DNA from: Halogeometricum rufum
GTDB taxonomy: Archaea; Halobacteriota; Halobacteria; Halobacteriales; Haloferacaceae
Assembly: GCF_900112175.1 (NCBI RefSeq)
Contig: NZ_FOYT01000001.1
Span: 186,001 to 250,000, forward strand
Length of the DNA: 64,000 bases
Reading direction: 5' to 3'
Below are positions 51,319-59,817 of this stretch, piece by piece. Position 1 is the first letter of the stretch, and every line of letters starts with the position of its first letter. Below the pieces are notes generated by a model. That model was not told the origin of the DNA. It did not search any database and worked only from the letters and a program-made list of their open reading frames with translations. The position numbers and the translations under genes were made by a program.

Positions 51319-52287
51319 ATGCACGTCGGAGACTGCGCCAGTCACTGTCGGGACGTTCTGGACGAAGTGGGCGACGCCGTCGTCGCCGACCGGTCGGTGT
51401 TGCGGACGATTCTCCTCGGCTACCTCTCCCGCGGGCACGTCCTCCTCGAGGACGTCCCCGGGACGGGCAAGACGCTCACCGCGCGGTCGTTCGCCACCGC
51501 ACTCGGCCTCTCGGCCTCGCGCGTGCAGTTCACGCCGGACCTGCTCCCGGCGGACGTGACGGGCACGCACGTGTTCGACGAACGCTCGCGGGAGTTCGAG
51601 TTCCAGTCCGGTCCCATCTTCGCCAACGTCGTCCTCGCCGACGAGATAAACCGCGCCTCGCCGAAGACGCAGGCCGCGTTGCTGGAGGCGATGGAGGAGG
51701 GGCAGGTGACGGTGGACGGCGACACGTACCCGCTCCCGGACCCGTTCTTCGTCATCGCCACCCAGAACCCCGTCGAACAGGAGGGGACCTTCGAGTTGCC
51801 CGAGGCGCAGAAGGACCGCTTCGTCGTCAAGACGAGTCTCGGCTTCCCCGACGAGGCGGGCGAACTCGAACTCATCGACCGGCGCGCCGAACGCCACGAA
51901 CAGTCGCCGACGGCGAGTCGGGTCTGCGACGACCGGACGGCGACGGACGTCCGCACCGCGCCCGAACGGGTCCACGTCGAACGCGACGTGCGGAAGTACG
52001 TCGTCAGCGTGGCCCGCGCGACGCGCGAGGACCACCGCGTCCGGGAGGGAGTCTCCCCGCGGGCGACGCAGCGACTGTTCGAGGCGGCGCGCGCACTCGC
52101 GGCCATCCAGGGGCGGGAGTTCGTGACGCCCGACGACGTGAACGCCGTCGCCAAGCCCGTCCTCGCGCACCGTCTCACGCTCACGCCCGACGCCCGCGTC
52201 GGACAGGTCGACCAGCGAGGCGTCCTCGAAGACGTCCTCGACGGACTCACGGTCCCGTCGGTGAACGCGCGCCGACGGGCGCAGTAG
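51319..52287 (+). CDS. MoxR-type AAA+ ATPase
   Basis: A 322-residue MoxR ATPase. Walker A EDVPGTGKTLTARSF (about residues 45-59), Walker B NVVLADEINRASPKTQAALLEAMEE, and sensor FFVIATQNPVEQEGTFELPEAQKDRF are classic. MoxR ATPases act as chaperones that activate von Willebrand or DUF58 partner proteins. It is convergent with the DUF58 operon (minus strand), but the functional pairing is highly conserved. ATG 51319 chosen; no overlap upstream. Confidence 0.93.
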   Translation: MHVGDCASHCRDVLDEVGDAVVADRSVLRTILLGYLSRGHVLLEDVPGTGKTLTARSFATALGLSASRVQFTPDLLPADVTGTHVFDERSREFEFQSGPIFANVVLADEINRASPKTQAALLEAMEEGQVTVDGDTYPLPDPFFVIATQNPVEQEGTFELPEAQKDRFVVKTSLGFPDEAGELELIDRRAERHEQSPTASRVCDDRTATDVRTAPERVHVERDVRKYVVSVARATREDHRVREGVSPRATQRLFEAARALAAIQGREFVTPDDVNAVAKPVLAHRLTLTPDARVGQVDQRGVLEDVLDGLTVPSVNARRRAQ

Positions 52288-52332
52288 CGGTAGTAGTAGT
52301 GAACTGTTTTCGACGGCTCCGCGCCGTCAGGC

Positions 52333-53052
52333 TCAGCGGTTCGAGAGGGCGACCAGCACCGCGACGGTGCCGCAGAGCAACAGCAGCAGTCCGACGAGGG
52401 GCACGTCGGTGACGTTCAACTCCCGGACGGCGAGCGTCGCGCCGACGATTGCGCCGCCATAGAGCGCCGTCGCCGCCGTCCGCGTCACCTCGACGGGCCA
52501 CGTCCGGCCGCGCACGCCGACCTGTTCGCCGAGCGAGACGGCCCGTTCCCCGGCGTCCCACGCCACGACGGCGGCGACCATCGCGCCGAGGAGGGGGAGC
52601 GCGCCGACGTCGGTCAGCACGCCGCCGAGGACGACGGCGACGGTGAGGACGGCCGCTCCCGCGGTGACGAGGCCGCGGGCGCGGTCCGACCGGACGGGGG
52701 CGACGCCCGCGCCGAGGACGCCGACGCCCGCGACGCCGGTGCCGGCGACGAGTCGCGTCGGGAGCGTCCCCGGCCCCGTGGCGACGACGAGGACGCCGCC
52801 CACGACGCCGCCGACGCCCGCGAGGAGGAGGAGTCCGGCGACGACGGCGTGTCCCCGTCGGCGGACGGCGGCCGCCGCGACGAGGAGGGCCACGCCGCCC
52901 AGTTCGGCCGCGAGAGCGAGTTCGAGCGACGCGGCGTCGGCGAGACTCCCCGGTCCCGCCCCGCCGGCGGTGGCGGCCGCGACGACGCCGACGGCCGCGA
53001 GGAGAGCGAGGACGCCACCCGGACGGGTCGGCTGTGCCACGTGTCGAGTCAC
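52333..53052 (-). CDS. multi-helix membrane protein of the MoxR-DUF58 cluster
   Basis: A 239-residue protein with about eight hydrophobic helices, ALa/Gly/Val-rich. No residues of a known enzyme are seen. GTG start at 53052 overlaps the DUF58 stop (GTGA). Similar proteins follow DUF58 genes in other haloarchaea (I recall them as DUF7519-type), but I cannot verify this. It terminates the operon read from 55749 down to 52333. Confidence 0.72.
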   Translation of the reverse strand: MTRHVAQPTRPGGVLALLAAVGVVAAATAGGAGPGSLADAASLELALAAELGGVALLVAAAAVRRRGHAVVAGLLLLAGVGGVVGGVLVVATGPGTLPTRLVAGTGVAGVGVLGAGVAPVRSDRARGLVTAGAAVLTVAVVLGGVLTDVGALPLLGAMVAAVVAWDAGERAVSLGEQVGVRGRTWPVEVTRTAATALYGGAIVGATLAVRELNVTDVPLVGLLLLLCGTVAVLVALSNR

Positions 53053-54314
53053 GCGACCCCCTCCCGCGCGCGGAGGAGTTCGGGTCCGAGCGGGTCCGAC
53101 GGCGACCAGTCCACGACGCGGACGCCCGCGCTCCGGAGGCGGCGGATTCGCGCCGTCCGTTCCACCGTCGCCAGTCGTCCGCCCCGCGTCGCCGTCGTCG
53201 TCACGTCCGGGCAGACGACGGTGACGGCCGTCCCCGAGCCCTCCAGTCGGAGCGCGAACGAGGTCACCGCCTCGTCCGAGAGCGGCGAGAACAGGACCAC
53301 CTGCGTCCCGGGCGAGAGCCGTCGCCGCAACTGCTCCAGTTGGCCGTCCGCCTCCCAGTCGGTCCCGGGCGACGGCGGGAGCGTCGAGAACGCGGGGTGA
53401 CTCCCCACGCGCCGGCGCGCCCGGGCGAGGTGGTCGTCGCCGGCCCCCGGCGGGAGCCAACACGGCTCCCGTCCGACCGCCGCGAGGCCGACCGGATTCC
53501 GGCTGTCGGCCAGCGAAGTCAGGAGTTGCGACAGACCCTCGCGCCCGCAGGCGACGGCGTTCGGTTCGTCCTCGCCGGCCGCGCGGTAGGCCGACGCCCG
53601 GGCGTCGAGGCAGAGCACCACCGAGGCGAGACGCTCCTCGCGGAACTCGACGGTGGTCAGTTCGCCCGTCTTCGCGCGCCGCTTCCAGTCGATGCGGGAG
53701 AGTGGGTCGCCCGTTCGGTACTCGCGGGTCTGGTGGAACTCGGTTCCGCTCCCGCCCTCGTCCGTCGGGACGGTTCCGCTCCCGCGCCGGGTCTGCCGAC
53801 GCAGGGGCACCTCGGGAACCGACGCGGCGCACTCGACGGCGGTGTCGGCCCGGACCGTCGTCTCAACCTCCGTCGCGCCGGTCACGTCGCGCGCGAGGAC
53901 CGTCGCCGGGTCGAACTGGTGGCGGCCGTGTTCGGCGCGGACGGCGTACGTGAACGCCGTCGTCCCGCCGGGCCGGAGGACCGCGGCGTGTCGCGGCGTC
54001 CCCGAACTCACGGTGAGCATCGGCGGGACGCCGTCCACGAGGCGAACGTCGGTCAGCGTCTCGTCGCCGACGTTGCGGACGCGGACGGTCACGTCGACGT
54101 CGTCGCCGGCCGCGGGGTCGGTTGGTTCGACCGACCGCTCCAGTTCCAGTTCGACCGACGGCGCGGACGACAGCCACGGATAGGCCGCGTAGCCGACGCC
54201 GACGGAACCGAGGAGGAGGACGAGCGAATCCTGCACGAGGAGACCGGCCGCGCAGGCGAACAGGGCGACGGCGACGACGCCGCGCCACCGCCGCGTCCGG
54301 CGAACGGTCGTCAT
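53049..54314 (-). CDS. DUF58 family protein
   Basis: A 421-residue membrane-anchored protein: two helices at the N-terminus, a beta-rich extracellular CARDB-like region (residues 50-160), then the DUF58 signature REYRTGDPLSRIDWKRRAKTGELTTVEF (about residues 195-220) and a vWA-like domain with VVLCLDARAS (MIDAS-like DxS variant) and VVLFSPLSDEAV. DUF58 proteins pair with MoxR. ATG 54314 overlaps the next gene's stop (ATGA) and its stop overlaps the membrane gene. No intact MIDAS DxSxS was identified. Confidence 0.88.
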   Translation of the reverse strand: MTTVRRTRRWRGVVAVALFACAAGLLVQDSLVLLLGSVGVGYAAYPWLSSAPSVELELERSVEPTDPAAGDDVDVTVRVRNVGDETLTDVRLVDGVPPMLTVSSGTPRHAAVLRPGGTTAFTYAVRAEHGRHQFDPATVLARDVTGATEVETTVRADTAVECAASVPEVPLRRQTRRGSGTVPTDEGGSGTEFHQTREYRTGDPLSRIDWKRRAKTGELTTVEFREERLASVVLCLDARASAYRAAGEDEPNAVACGREGLSQLLTSLADSRNPVGLAAVGREPCWLPPGAGDDHLARARRRVGSHPAFSTLPPSPGTDWEADGQLEQLRRRLSPGTQVVLFSPLSDEAVTSFALRLEGSGTAVTVVCPDVTTTATRGGRLATVERTARIRRLRSAGVRVVDWSPSDPLGPELLRAREGVA

Positions 54315-54916
54315 CGCTCGCCCCCGTCGACGCCCTCGCGCCGGCAGAGTTCGTCCACCGCGCGCTTCGCGCCGCGTTCGAACCGCGACCCCGCGGAGAG
54401 CGTCCCGAGGACCCGTCTCGTGGCCGGGACGCGGACGCCGTCGGAGAGGAAGGCGGCCGCCGCCGCGTCGTCGGTCCACGACCCGGCGGTCACGCGCGCC
54501 TGCGCCTCCTCGCGGGAACAGCCGTCACGGTGCATCACCGACCGGACGGCCGCCCGGCGGACCCGTTCTCGGACGGCGTCTCGCTCTTCGGCGTCGCCGC
54601 GGAACGGGAGTCGCGACTCGCCTTCGACCGTCCGGTCGAACGCGACGCCGGGGTGCGGCGCGTCCTGCACCGTCTCGGGGTTCGGCGGCGTCGCCTGGTC
54701 GACGCCCCCGACGCCGCGCAGGCCGAGGACGGCGACGACGACGAGGAGGGAGACGGCGGCGACGCCCGCCGCGAGGAAGTAGTCGTTGCCGGCGGCCGCG
54801 ACGAGTGCGGCGGCGTCGGGTCCGCTGCCGGGTTCGCCGCCCGCGACGAGGACGATGGCGGCGGCGAGGCCGAGGACGCCGACGACCGCGACGGCGACAC
54901 GTCCGTGCCGGCTCAT
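54311..54916 (-). CDS. two-helix protein between DUF58 and DUF4129-like genes
   Basis: A 201-residue protein with two membrane helices at the N-terminus and a soluble, Arg/Asp-rich C-terminal region (DAVRERVRRAAVRSVMHRDG, SREEAQARVTAGSWTDDAAAAAFLSDG). It overlaps both neighbours (ATGA at 54913-54916 and 54311-54314). The RVTAGSWTDDAAAAAFL motif is also seen in other haloarchaeal proteins (DUF7269-type, from memory) in the same gene order. Function unknown, but it is clearly a regular component of the cluster. Confidence 0.74.
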   Translation of the reverse strand: MSRHGRVAVAVVGVLGLAAAIVLVAGGEPGSGPDAAALVAAAGNDYFLAAGVAAVSLLVVVAVLGLRGVGGVDQATPPNPETVQDAPHPGVAFDRTVEGESRLPFRGDAEERDAVRERVRRAAVRSVMHRDGCSREEAQARVTAGSWTDDAAAAAFLSDGVRVPATRRVLGTLSAGSRFERGAKRAVDELCRREGVDGGER

Positions 54917-55749
54917 CGGTCGCCCCTCCCCGGGTCGACGCCCGCGAGGTCCAACTGCGACAGTCCGCGCTCCATCCGGCGTCGACGCGCCGCCGTCACC
55001 TCGCCGCCGCCGTATCTGACCTCCTCGAACACGCGCCGGAGGCGTTCGACGCCGTCGGGGTCGAGGCCGCTCTCCACCGCCGCCGCGGCGCACTCCGCGG
55101 TCGTCCGCCGCCACGGGTCGTCCACGTCGGCGGCCGCGAGTACCGACACCCACGCGCGTTCGACGGCGTTCCGCGGTTCGGGTTCGCGCGGCGCGGCCGC
55201 CCCCTCGCGCTCTGTGGCCGGCGTGGCGAGGAGTCGGACGATTCGGTCGCGGTGGCGGAAGAGAAGCACGGCCGCCGCGGCGAGGACGCCGAGGACGACG
55301 AGGGAGGGGAGCCACGTCGCGAGGAGGTCGAGTAGCTCGTCCAGCAGGCTCTCGTCCGTCGAGGTGCCGCCGCTCCCGTCGTCGGACGAGGACTCGCTCG
55401 CGCCCGACGACCGGTCGCCGTCCGACGGGTCCGCCCGCTGGTCGCGTCGCTCTCCGTCGGCCGGCCTCGACCGCCGACGGTCCTCCTCGCCCGCACCGGG
55501 GTTCGCGCGTGGCTCGCCGCCACCCTCGCCGGCGGCGGGCCGATTGCGCTCCGCTCCCTCGTCCGACCGGGTCATCGCGCGCTTCAGTTTCCCGGCGTCG
55601 TCGGGGCTGATGGGGACGGTTTCGTAGTCGAGGTCGACCGCTTCGTCGGGCGTCGTCTCGAACGTCGTTTCGAGCGTCGTCGAGGCGACGCCGACCGCAG
55701 CGATACAGGAGCAGACGACGAGGACAGTGGTGACTGTGTGCAGTTTCAT
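54913..55749 (-). CDS. DUF4129-like membrane protein
   Basis: A 278-residue protein. It has an N-terminal signal-like helix (MKLHTVTTVLVVCSCIAAVGVAS), a Ser/Asp/Arg-rich external stretch, one transmembrane helix (SLVVLGVLAAAAVLLF) and a cytoplasmic domain with VERAWVSVLAAADVDDPWRRTTAECAAAAVESGLD and RLRRVFEEVRYGGGEVTAARRRR. The latter matches the DUF4129 C-terminal module common beside MoxR-DUF58 genes, often with transglutaminase. First gene of the operon. The ATG 55749 is chosen for the signal. Confidence 0.8.
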   Translation of the reverse strand: MKLHTVTTVLVVCSCIAAVGVASTTLETTFETTPDEAVDLDYETVPISPDDAGKLKRAMTRSDEGAERNRPAAGEGGGEPRANPGAGEEDRRRSRPADGERRDQRADPSDGDRSSGASESSSDDGSGGTSTDESLLDELLDLLATWLPSLVVLGVLAAAAVLLFRHRDRIVRLLATPATEREGAAAPREPEPRNAVERAWVSVLAAADVDDPWRRTTAECAAAAVESGLDPDGVERLRRVFEEVRYGGGEVTAARRRRMERGLSQLDLAGVDPGRGDR

Positions 55750-56045
55750 CGTTCGGGGTGCCGGCCGGCCGGCCGACTGTACCGCGGCGGCGGACAGTCG
55801 CCGTGGCCCGGAGCCCGCCCCGCGGTTCGCGTCTGCCGTTCCCGACGCGCGGCCCGGATAAGGCGCTTGTGACGTTTGCAGCTGAAACGCGGCGGTTAGT
55901 GAGCCGTTAGGCGTGAAACCGTCTGAAACGGTGCGGGACGCGCCGAGGGGAGTGTCCGCCGTCGCTCGAACCACGGCGAACGGCGGCGCGGTTCGCCCCG
56001 AACTGACACGTCCGACTTTTTATCCCCGCGCTCGTCGCCCCGTGT
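55750..56045. other. divergent intergenic region with inverted repeat
   Basis: About 296 bases between the DUF4129-like gene and the MgtE-like pair. ACCGT (55918-55922) and ACGGT (55928-55932) form an inverted repeat around CTGAA. TTTTTATCC at 56017-56025 is about 25 bases before ATG 56046, a promoter for the plus-strand gene. No gene is seen. Confidence 0.5.
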
Positions 56046-56627
56046 ATGAGTGTCCGCGACGCGGCCGTCGAGGCGTACCGAGAGGCGCTCCCGGCGCTCG
56101 TCGCCAGCCTCGTCGGCGGGCTTGTCGCGGGTGTCATCCTCGGCGGCATGCGCGCGGAACTGCGCGACGTGCCGGGTCTGCTCGTCCTCGTCCCCGCCCT
56201 CCTCGCCACCCGCGGGAACGTCTACGGCTCCCTCGGCGCGCGCATCGCCACCGCGCTCCATCAGGGGCTCATCGAACCCCGCGTCACGGCCGGTGACCGA
56301 CGCCTGCGCGCCGCCGCCGCGGCCGCCCTCGGTAACGGGCTCCTCGCGTCCACGTTCGCCGCCGTCGCCGTCTTCGTCGTCCTCTCGGCCCTCGGGAGCC
56401 GGGTCGCGCCGCTCCCGGTCCTCGTCGGCGTCGCCGTCCTCGCGGGACTGCTCTCGGGCGTCGTCCTCGTCGCCGTCGTCGTCACCGTCGTCTTCGCGGG
56501 CTACCGCCGCGGGCGCAACCCCGACACGCTGGTCGGCCCCATCGTGACGACGACGGGCGACGTGTTCGGCGTGCTCTTCCTCCTCGTCGCCGTCCGCACC
56601 GTGCTCGCCATCCGGGGGGTGCTCTGA
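56046..56627 (+). CDS. MgtE-like transporter, first half
   Basis: A 193-residue membrane protein. It resembles the transmembrane (SLC41/MgtE) domain: GGLVAGVILGGMRAELRDVPGLLVLVPALLATRGNVYGSLGARI, with the conserved P-A-x-x-x-R/x-G-N and PDTLVGPIVTTTGDVFGVLFLL near the end, where Asp residues are metal ligands. No cytoplasmic N or CBS domain. Its stop is next to the second half of the same fold, so the two likely assemble as a heterodimer. Mg or other divalent transport is by family inference. Confidence 0.8.
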   Translation: MSVRDAAVEAYREALPALVASLVGGLVAGVILGGMRAELRDVPGLLVLVPALLATRGNVYGSLGARIATALHQGLIEPRVTAGDRRLRAAAAAALGNGLLASTFAAVAVFVVLSALGSRVAPLPVLVGVAVLAGLLSGVVLVAVVVTVVFAGYRRGRNPDTLVGPIVTTTGDVFGVLFLLVAVRTVLAIRGVL

Positions 56628-57185
56628 GTGCCCACCGAGTGGACCGTCCGCGCCATCACGCGGGCGATGCTCCCCATCCTCCTCCTCCTCACCCTCGTGG
56701 AACTCGGCAGCGGACTCGTCCTCGGCAGTTTCGAGGCGGAACTGCTGGAGTATCCGACGCTGCTCGCACTCGTCCCGGTCACCATCGGGACGGCCGGCAA
56801 CCTCGGGAGCATCCTCGCCGCCCGCCTCTCCACCGCGTTCCACCTCGGGACGCTGTCGTTCGACCCGACCGACGAGGAACTCGTGGGGAACGCCGCCGCC
56901 ACCGTCGCCCTCTCGGTCACCGTCTTCCCCGTCGTCGGCGCGGGCGCGTGGGGGCTCACCGGCCTCCTCGGCGGGACGAGACTACCGCTGCGGACCGTCC
57001 TCGCGGTGTCGCTCGCCTCCGGCGTCGTCCTCGCCGTCCTCGCCGTCGCCGTCACGCTGGCGGCGACGTACGCCGCCTACCGGTTCGAACTCGACCCCGA
57101 CGACGTGGTCATCCCGCTCGTGACGAACTCCTGCGACGTGCTCGGCGTGGTGGTGCTGTTCGCGTCGGTGCAGGTGTTCGTCTGA
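56628..57185 (+). CDS. MgtE-like transporter, second half
   Basis: A 185-residue membrane protein of the same fold as its neighbour: LVELGSGLVLGSFEAELLEYPTLLALVPVTIGTAGNLGSILAARLSTAFHLG and DPDDVVIPLVTNSCDVLGVVVLFASV, showing the N-S-C-D metal-binding segment where its partner has TTGD. GTG 56628 directly follows the partner's stop. Two-gene MgtE is known in archaea, in contrast to single-chain bacterial MgtE. Confidence 0.8.
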   Translation: MPTEWTVRAITRAMLPILLLLTLVELGSGLVLGSFEAELLEYPTLLALVPVTIGTAGNLGSILAARLSTAFHLGTLSFDPTDEELVGNAAATVALSVTVFPVVGAGAWGLTGLLGGTRLPLRTVLAVSLASGVVLAVLAVAVTLAATYAAYRFELDPDDVVIPLVTNSCDVLGVVVLFASVQVFV

Positions 57186-57246
57186 CCCCGCGCCGTTCGA
57201 CGCGTCAACCGACGCCGATTAGGTCCGTCAGTCCTCACCCTCACTC

Positions 57247-58323
57247 GTGCAGTCGGTCGACTCTCTCGCCACGCTGTGGCCCGTCTTCGTCGAGGTGCTC
57301 CCCCGCGTCGCCCGCATCGCCGCCCTCGTCGCCGTCGGCGTCTTCGTCGCCAACCTCGCCGTCGGGTTCGGTCTCGTCGAGTACGTCGCCGGCCTCTCGA
57401 AGTACCTCACCCGGCCGGCGAACCTCCCGGACGAGGTGGGGACGGCCATCCTCACCACCGCCGCCTCCACGACGGCGGGATACGGCATGCTCGCGGAGTT
57501 CCGCGAGTCGGGGCGACTGGACGACGCCGCCACCCTCGTCGCCGTCACCATCAACACGTTCTTCGGCTTCGTCCAGCACATCTTCACGTTCTACGCGCCC
57601 GTCCTCATCCCCATCCTCGGCCTCCGCGTCGGCCTCATGTACGTCGGCGCGCGGGCGGCCATCTCGCTGGGCATCACGCTCACCGGCGTCCTCGCGGGCG
57701 CTGTGTTGCTCTCCGATGCGAACGTGAGTGGGCGAAGCGCCCCCGACGCCGCGGGCGACGCGGAGAACACGGTCGAAGCCGACGGCGGCGAGACGGACGA
57801 CGGCACCGCGACCGGTTCCGCGGCGTTCGACGACGGCCCGGAGACGACGCGCGGCGTCGTCCGCGAGGCGGGCGAGAAGACGTGGCCGAAACTGAAGCGC
57901 CTCGTCCCCCGCCTCGCCGTCGTCTACTTCCTCGTCACCGCCCTCGTGGAGACGAACGCGGCCGTGTGGCTGCTCGAACGGACGACGGGCGTCCAGACGG
58001 TCACGGAGGTGACCGGGTCGATGACGGCCCTGCTCGGACTCCCGGGTGCGGCCGTCCCCGTCGTCGCGGTGTTCGCCTTCGACACCACCGTCGGCGCGGC
58101 GACCATCGCACCTCTCATTGGCGAGACGTTCACGCCGCGGACGGCGGTGGCGACGATGCTCGTCGGCGGCATCGTCTCGTTCGCCGTCTCGACGTTCAAG
58201 CGCTCCATCCCGTTCCAGTACGGCATCTGGGGGGCGCGCTTCGGGTCGAAAGTCGTCGCCGTCAACACCGCGCTGAAGGTGCTGTTCATCTCGCTCGCGT
58301 TGGTCGTGTTGCTCGCGCCGTGA
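57247..58323 (+). CDS. nucleoside-recognition/GATE domain membrane protein
   Basis: A 358-residue membrane protein with about nine helices. Two GATE-type segments are apparent: ILTTAASTTAGYGMLAEFRESGRLDDAATLVAVTINTFFGFVQHIFTFYAPVL and TALLGLPGAAVPVVAVFAFDTTVGAATIAPLIGETFTP. A hydrophilic, acidic loop (residues 155-210) joins the halves. Family members (SpmA/SpmB, FeoB-like gates) are transporters or gates; substrate unknown. GTG start at 57247. Confidence 0.8.
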   Translation: MQSVDSLATLWPVFVEVLPRVARIAALVAVGVFVANLAVGFGLVEYVAGLSKYLTRPANLPDEVGTAILTTAASTTAGYGMLAEFRESGRLDDAATLVAVTINTFFGFVQHIFTFYAPVLIPILGLRVGLMYVGARAAISLGITLTGVLAGAVLLSDANVSGRSAPDAAGDAENTVEADGGETDDGTATGSAAFDDGPETTRGVVREAGEKTWPKLKRLVPRLAVVYFLVTALVETNAAVWLLERTTGVQTVTEVTGSMTALLGLPGAAVPVVAVFAFDTTVGAATIAPLIGETFTPRTAVATMLVGGIVSFAVSTFKRSIPFQYGIWGARFGSKVVAVNTALKVLFISLALVVLLAP

Positions 58324-58440
58324 GACGGCCCGCACCGTGAGACTGCCGCCGCGTCACTCCGCGTCGGCTGCCGCTCGCGACGCCGCGTACGCCCCGAAGC
58401 CGGGGGCGGCTCTTTGTCCGCCCCGACCGTATCGGGGCCT

Positions 58441-58656
58441 ATGACGGACCAGCGACGGTGCCCCGATTGCGGTGTCGACATGGAGCGGATGGACGTACAG
58501 ACGACGGACGGCTTCAAACTCCACCTCGTGACGAACGAACCGAAGCGGGGGCTACTCGGCGGCATCGGGATGAAAGAGACGCTCGCGCCGTCGGTGTACG
58601 TCTGCCCGGAGTGCGGACTCGTCCGCCTCTACGCGGACCGCGACGAGGCGGACTGA
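58441..58656 (+). CDS. small zinc-ribbon protein
   Basis: A 71-residue protein with C7-x2-C10 (RRCPDCG) and C55-x2-C58 (VCPECGLVRLY). The intervening beta strands (KLHLVTNEPKRGLLGGIGMKE) and the L-Y-A-D end match haloarchaeal zinc-ribbon families. Function unknown, possibly nucleic acid binding. ATG 58441 used because the longer reading adds only low-complexity residues. Confidence 0.8.
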   Translation: MTDQRRCPDCGVDMERMDVQTTDGFKLHLVTNEPKRGLLGGIGMKETLAPSVYVCPECGLVRLYADRDEAD

Positions 58657-58668
58657 GACTCCGCCGCG

Positions 58669-59088
58669 CTACTCCCGTTCGTCGGGCTGAACCGGTTTCC
58701 CGTCCTCCGTCGGCGGCGCGACGTGGTCGACGAACGCCTCGACGCCCGGGCTGTCGACGGTGACGTGCACTTCGATGTCGCCGAGTTCGTCGGGGTTGCC
58801 GACGGCGAAGTTGACGACGCCCTTGAACGCCGCCTGCTTCTTCAGCGCGAACGAGAAGCCGTCCTCGTCGGCGCGCTTGGTGAACTCCCGGCGGGCGGTG
58901 TCGAGGATGGCCTGCTCGTGGAGTTTCTCGGAGAACTGTTCGAGCGAGTGCGTCTCGCCGACGATTCGGCCCGCCTCGCGCTCGAACTCCACGTTCGGGA
59001 AGATGTTGCGCACGGCGTCTTCGACCCTGTCCGTCACCTCCGTGTCGCGCACCGGGACGACGATGCGCGCTTCGGCGCTGTATATCAT
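58669..59088 (-). CDS. UPF0201-type RNA-binding protein
   Basis: A 139-residue protein similar to the archaeal UPF0201 family, with a ferredoxin-like fold typical of exosome-linked RNA-binding domains: VVPVRDTEVTDRVEDAVRNIFPN at the start and LHEQAILDTARREF and SFALKKQAAFKGVVNF later. Its ATG (59088) overlaps the stop of the nucleotide kinase-like gene (ATGA), so the pair is co-translated. A role in RNA metabolism is inferred from family. Confidence 0.8.
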   Translation of the reverse strand: MIYSAEARIVVPVRDTEVTDRVEDAVRNIFPNVEFEREAGRIVGETHSLEQFSEKLHEQAILDTARREFTKRADEDGFSFALKKQAAFKGVVNFAVGNPDELGDIEVHVTVDSPGVEAFVDHVAPPTEDGKPVQPDERE

Positions 59089-59684
59089 GCGTTGCCCTCC
59101 GCTTCGCGTTCGGTTTCCGGGTCGTCGGACTCGACGGCGTCGGGACCCTCCCGCAGGAGCGTCCGGATTCGCTCGCGGAACCGTTCGAGCGACTCCGTGT
59201 TCTCGACGACGACGTCCGCGCGGTCCATCACCTCGCCCATGCCGAAGCCGAGTTCGCGCTCCTCCCGTTCGCGCAACGCCTCGCGGTCCACGTCGCTGTC
59301 GTCGCGGCCGCGGTCCGACAGGCGTTCCGCGCGCAGGTCGAACGGGGCTTCGATGCTGACGAGGACGAACTCGTCGCCGTAGGCCTCCTCGAAGCGGTCG
59401 AGTTCGTACTCCGAGCGGAGGCCGTCCACCAGCACCACGTCGCTCGTCTCCAACTCCGTCTCGATGAGGGGGAGCGACCGCGCGGCGATGGCGTCCAGTC
59501 CCTCCTCATCGCGGAGCGCTTTGGCTATCTCGCCGTGGTGCTCCGCGGGGTCGAGGCCGCGCGACCGACACTCGGCGCGAATCACGTCGCCCATGGTCAC
59601 GACCGGGACCCCCGCGTCCCGCGCGACGTCCGCGGCTTCGCCCTTCCCGCTTCCGGGGAGCCCGACGGTTCCGATGACCTTCAT
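59085..59684 (-). CDS. UPF0200-type P-loop nucleotide kinase-like protein
   Basis: A 199-residue protein. P-loop GLPGSGKGEAADVAR (residues 8-22), then VTMGDVIRAE, EYELDRFEEAYG, VLVDGLRSEYEL and REREERELGFGMGEVMDRADVVVENT. This resembles the archaeal UPF0200/adenylate kinase-dephospho-CoA kinase-like group. The real substrate is not known; archaea use a different enzyme for dephospho-CoA, so the name CoaE would be unsafe. Overlaps the UPF0201 gene. Confidence 0.85.
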   Translation of the reverse strand: MKVIGTVGLPGSGKGEAADVARDAGVPVVTMGDVIRAECRSRGLDPAEHHGEIAKALRDEEGLDAIAARSLPLIETELETSDVVLVDGLRSEYELDRFEEAYGDEFVLVSIEAPFDLRAERLSDRGRDDSDVDREALREREERELGFGMGEVMDRADVVVENTESLERFRERIRTLLREGPDAVESDDPETEREAEGNA

Positions 59685-59817
59685 CGTCGCTCGCTTCTCG
59701 TCTGCCGGACTTAGGAGTGCCGTTCCACCTCTTTACTTCGTCCGGCGCGCCGAAAGCGCACCACTCCTCGTAACAATCTGGACCACAGGCGGTGAATCGA
59801 GAGCGATGGTTGCGAGG

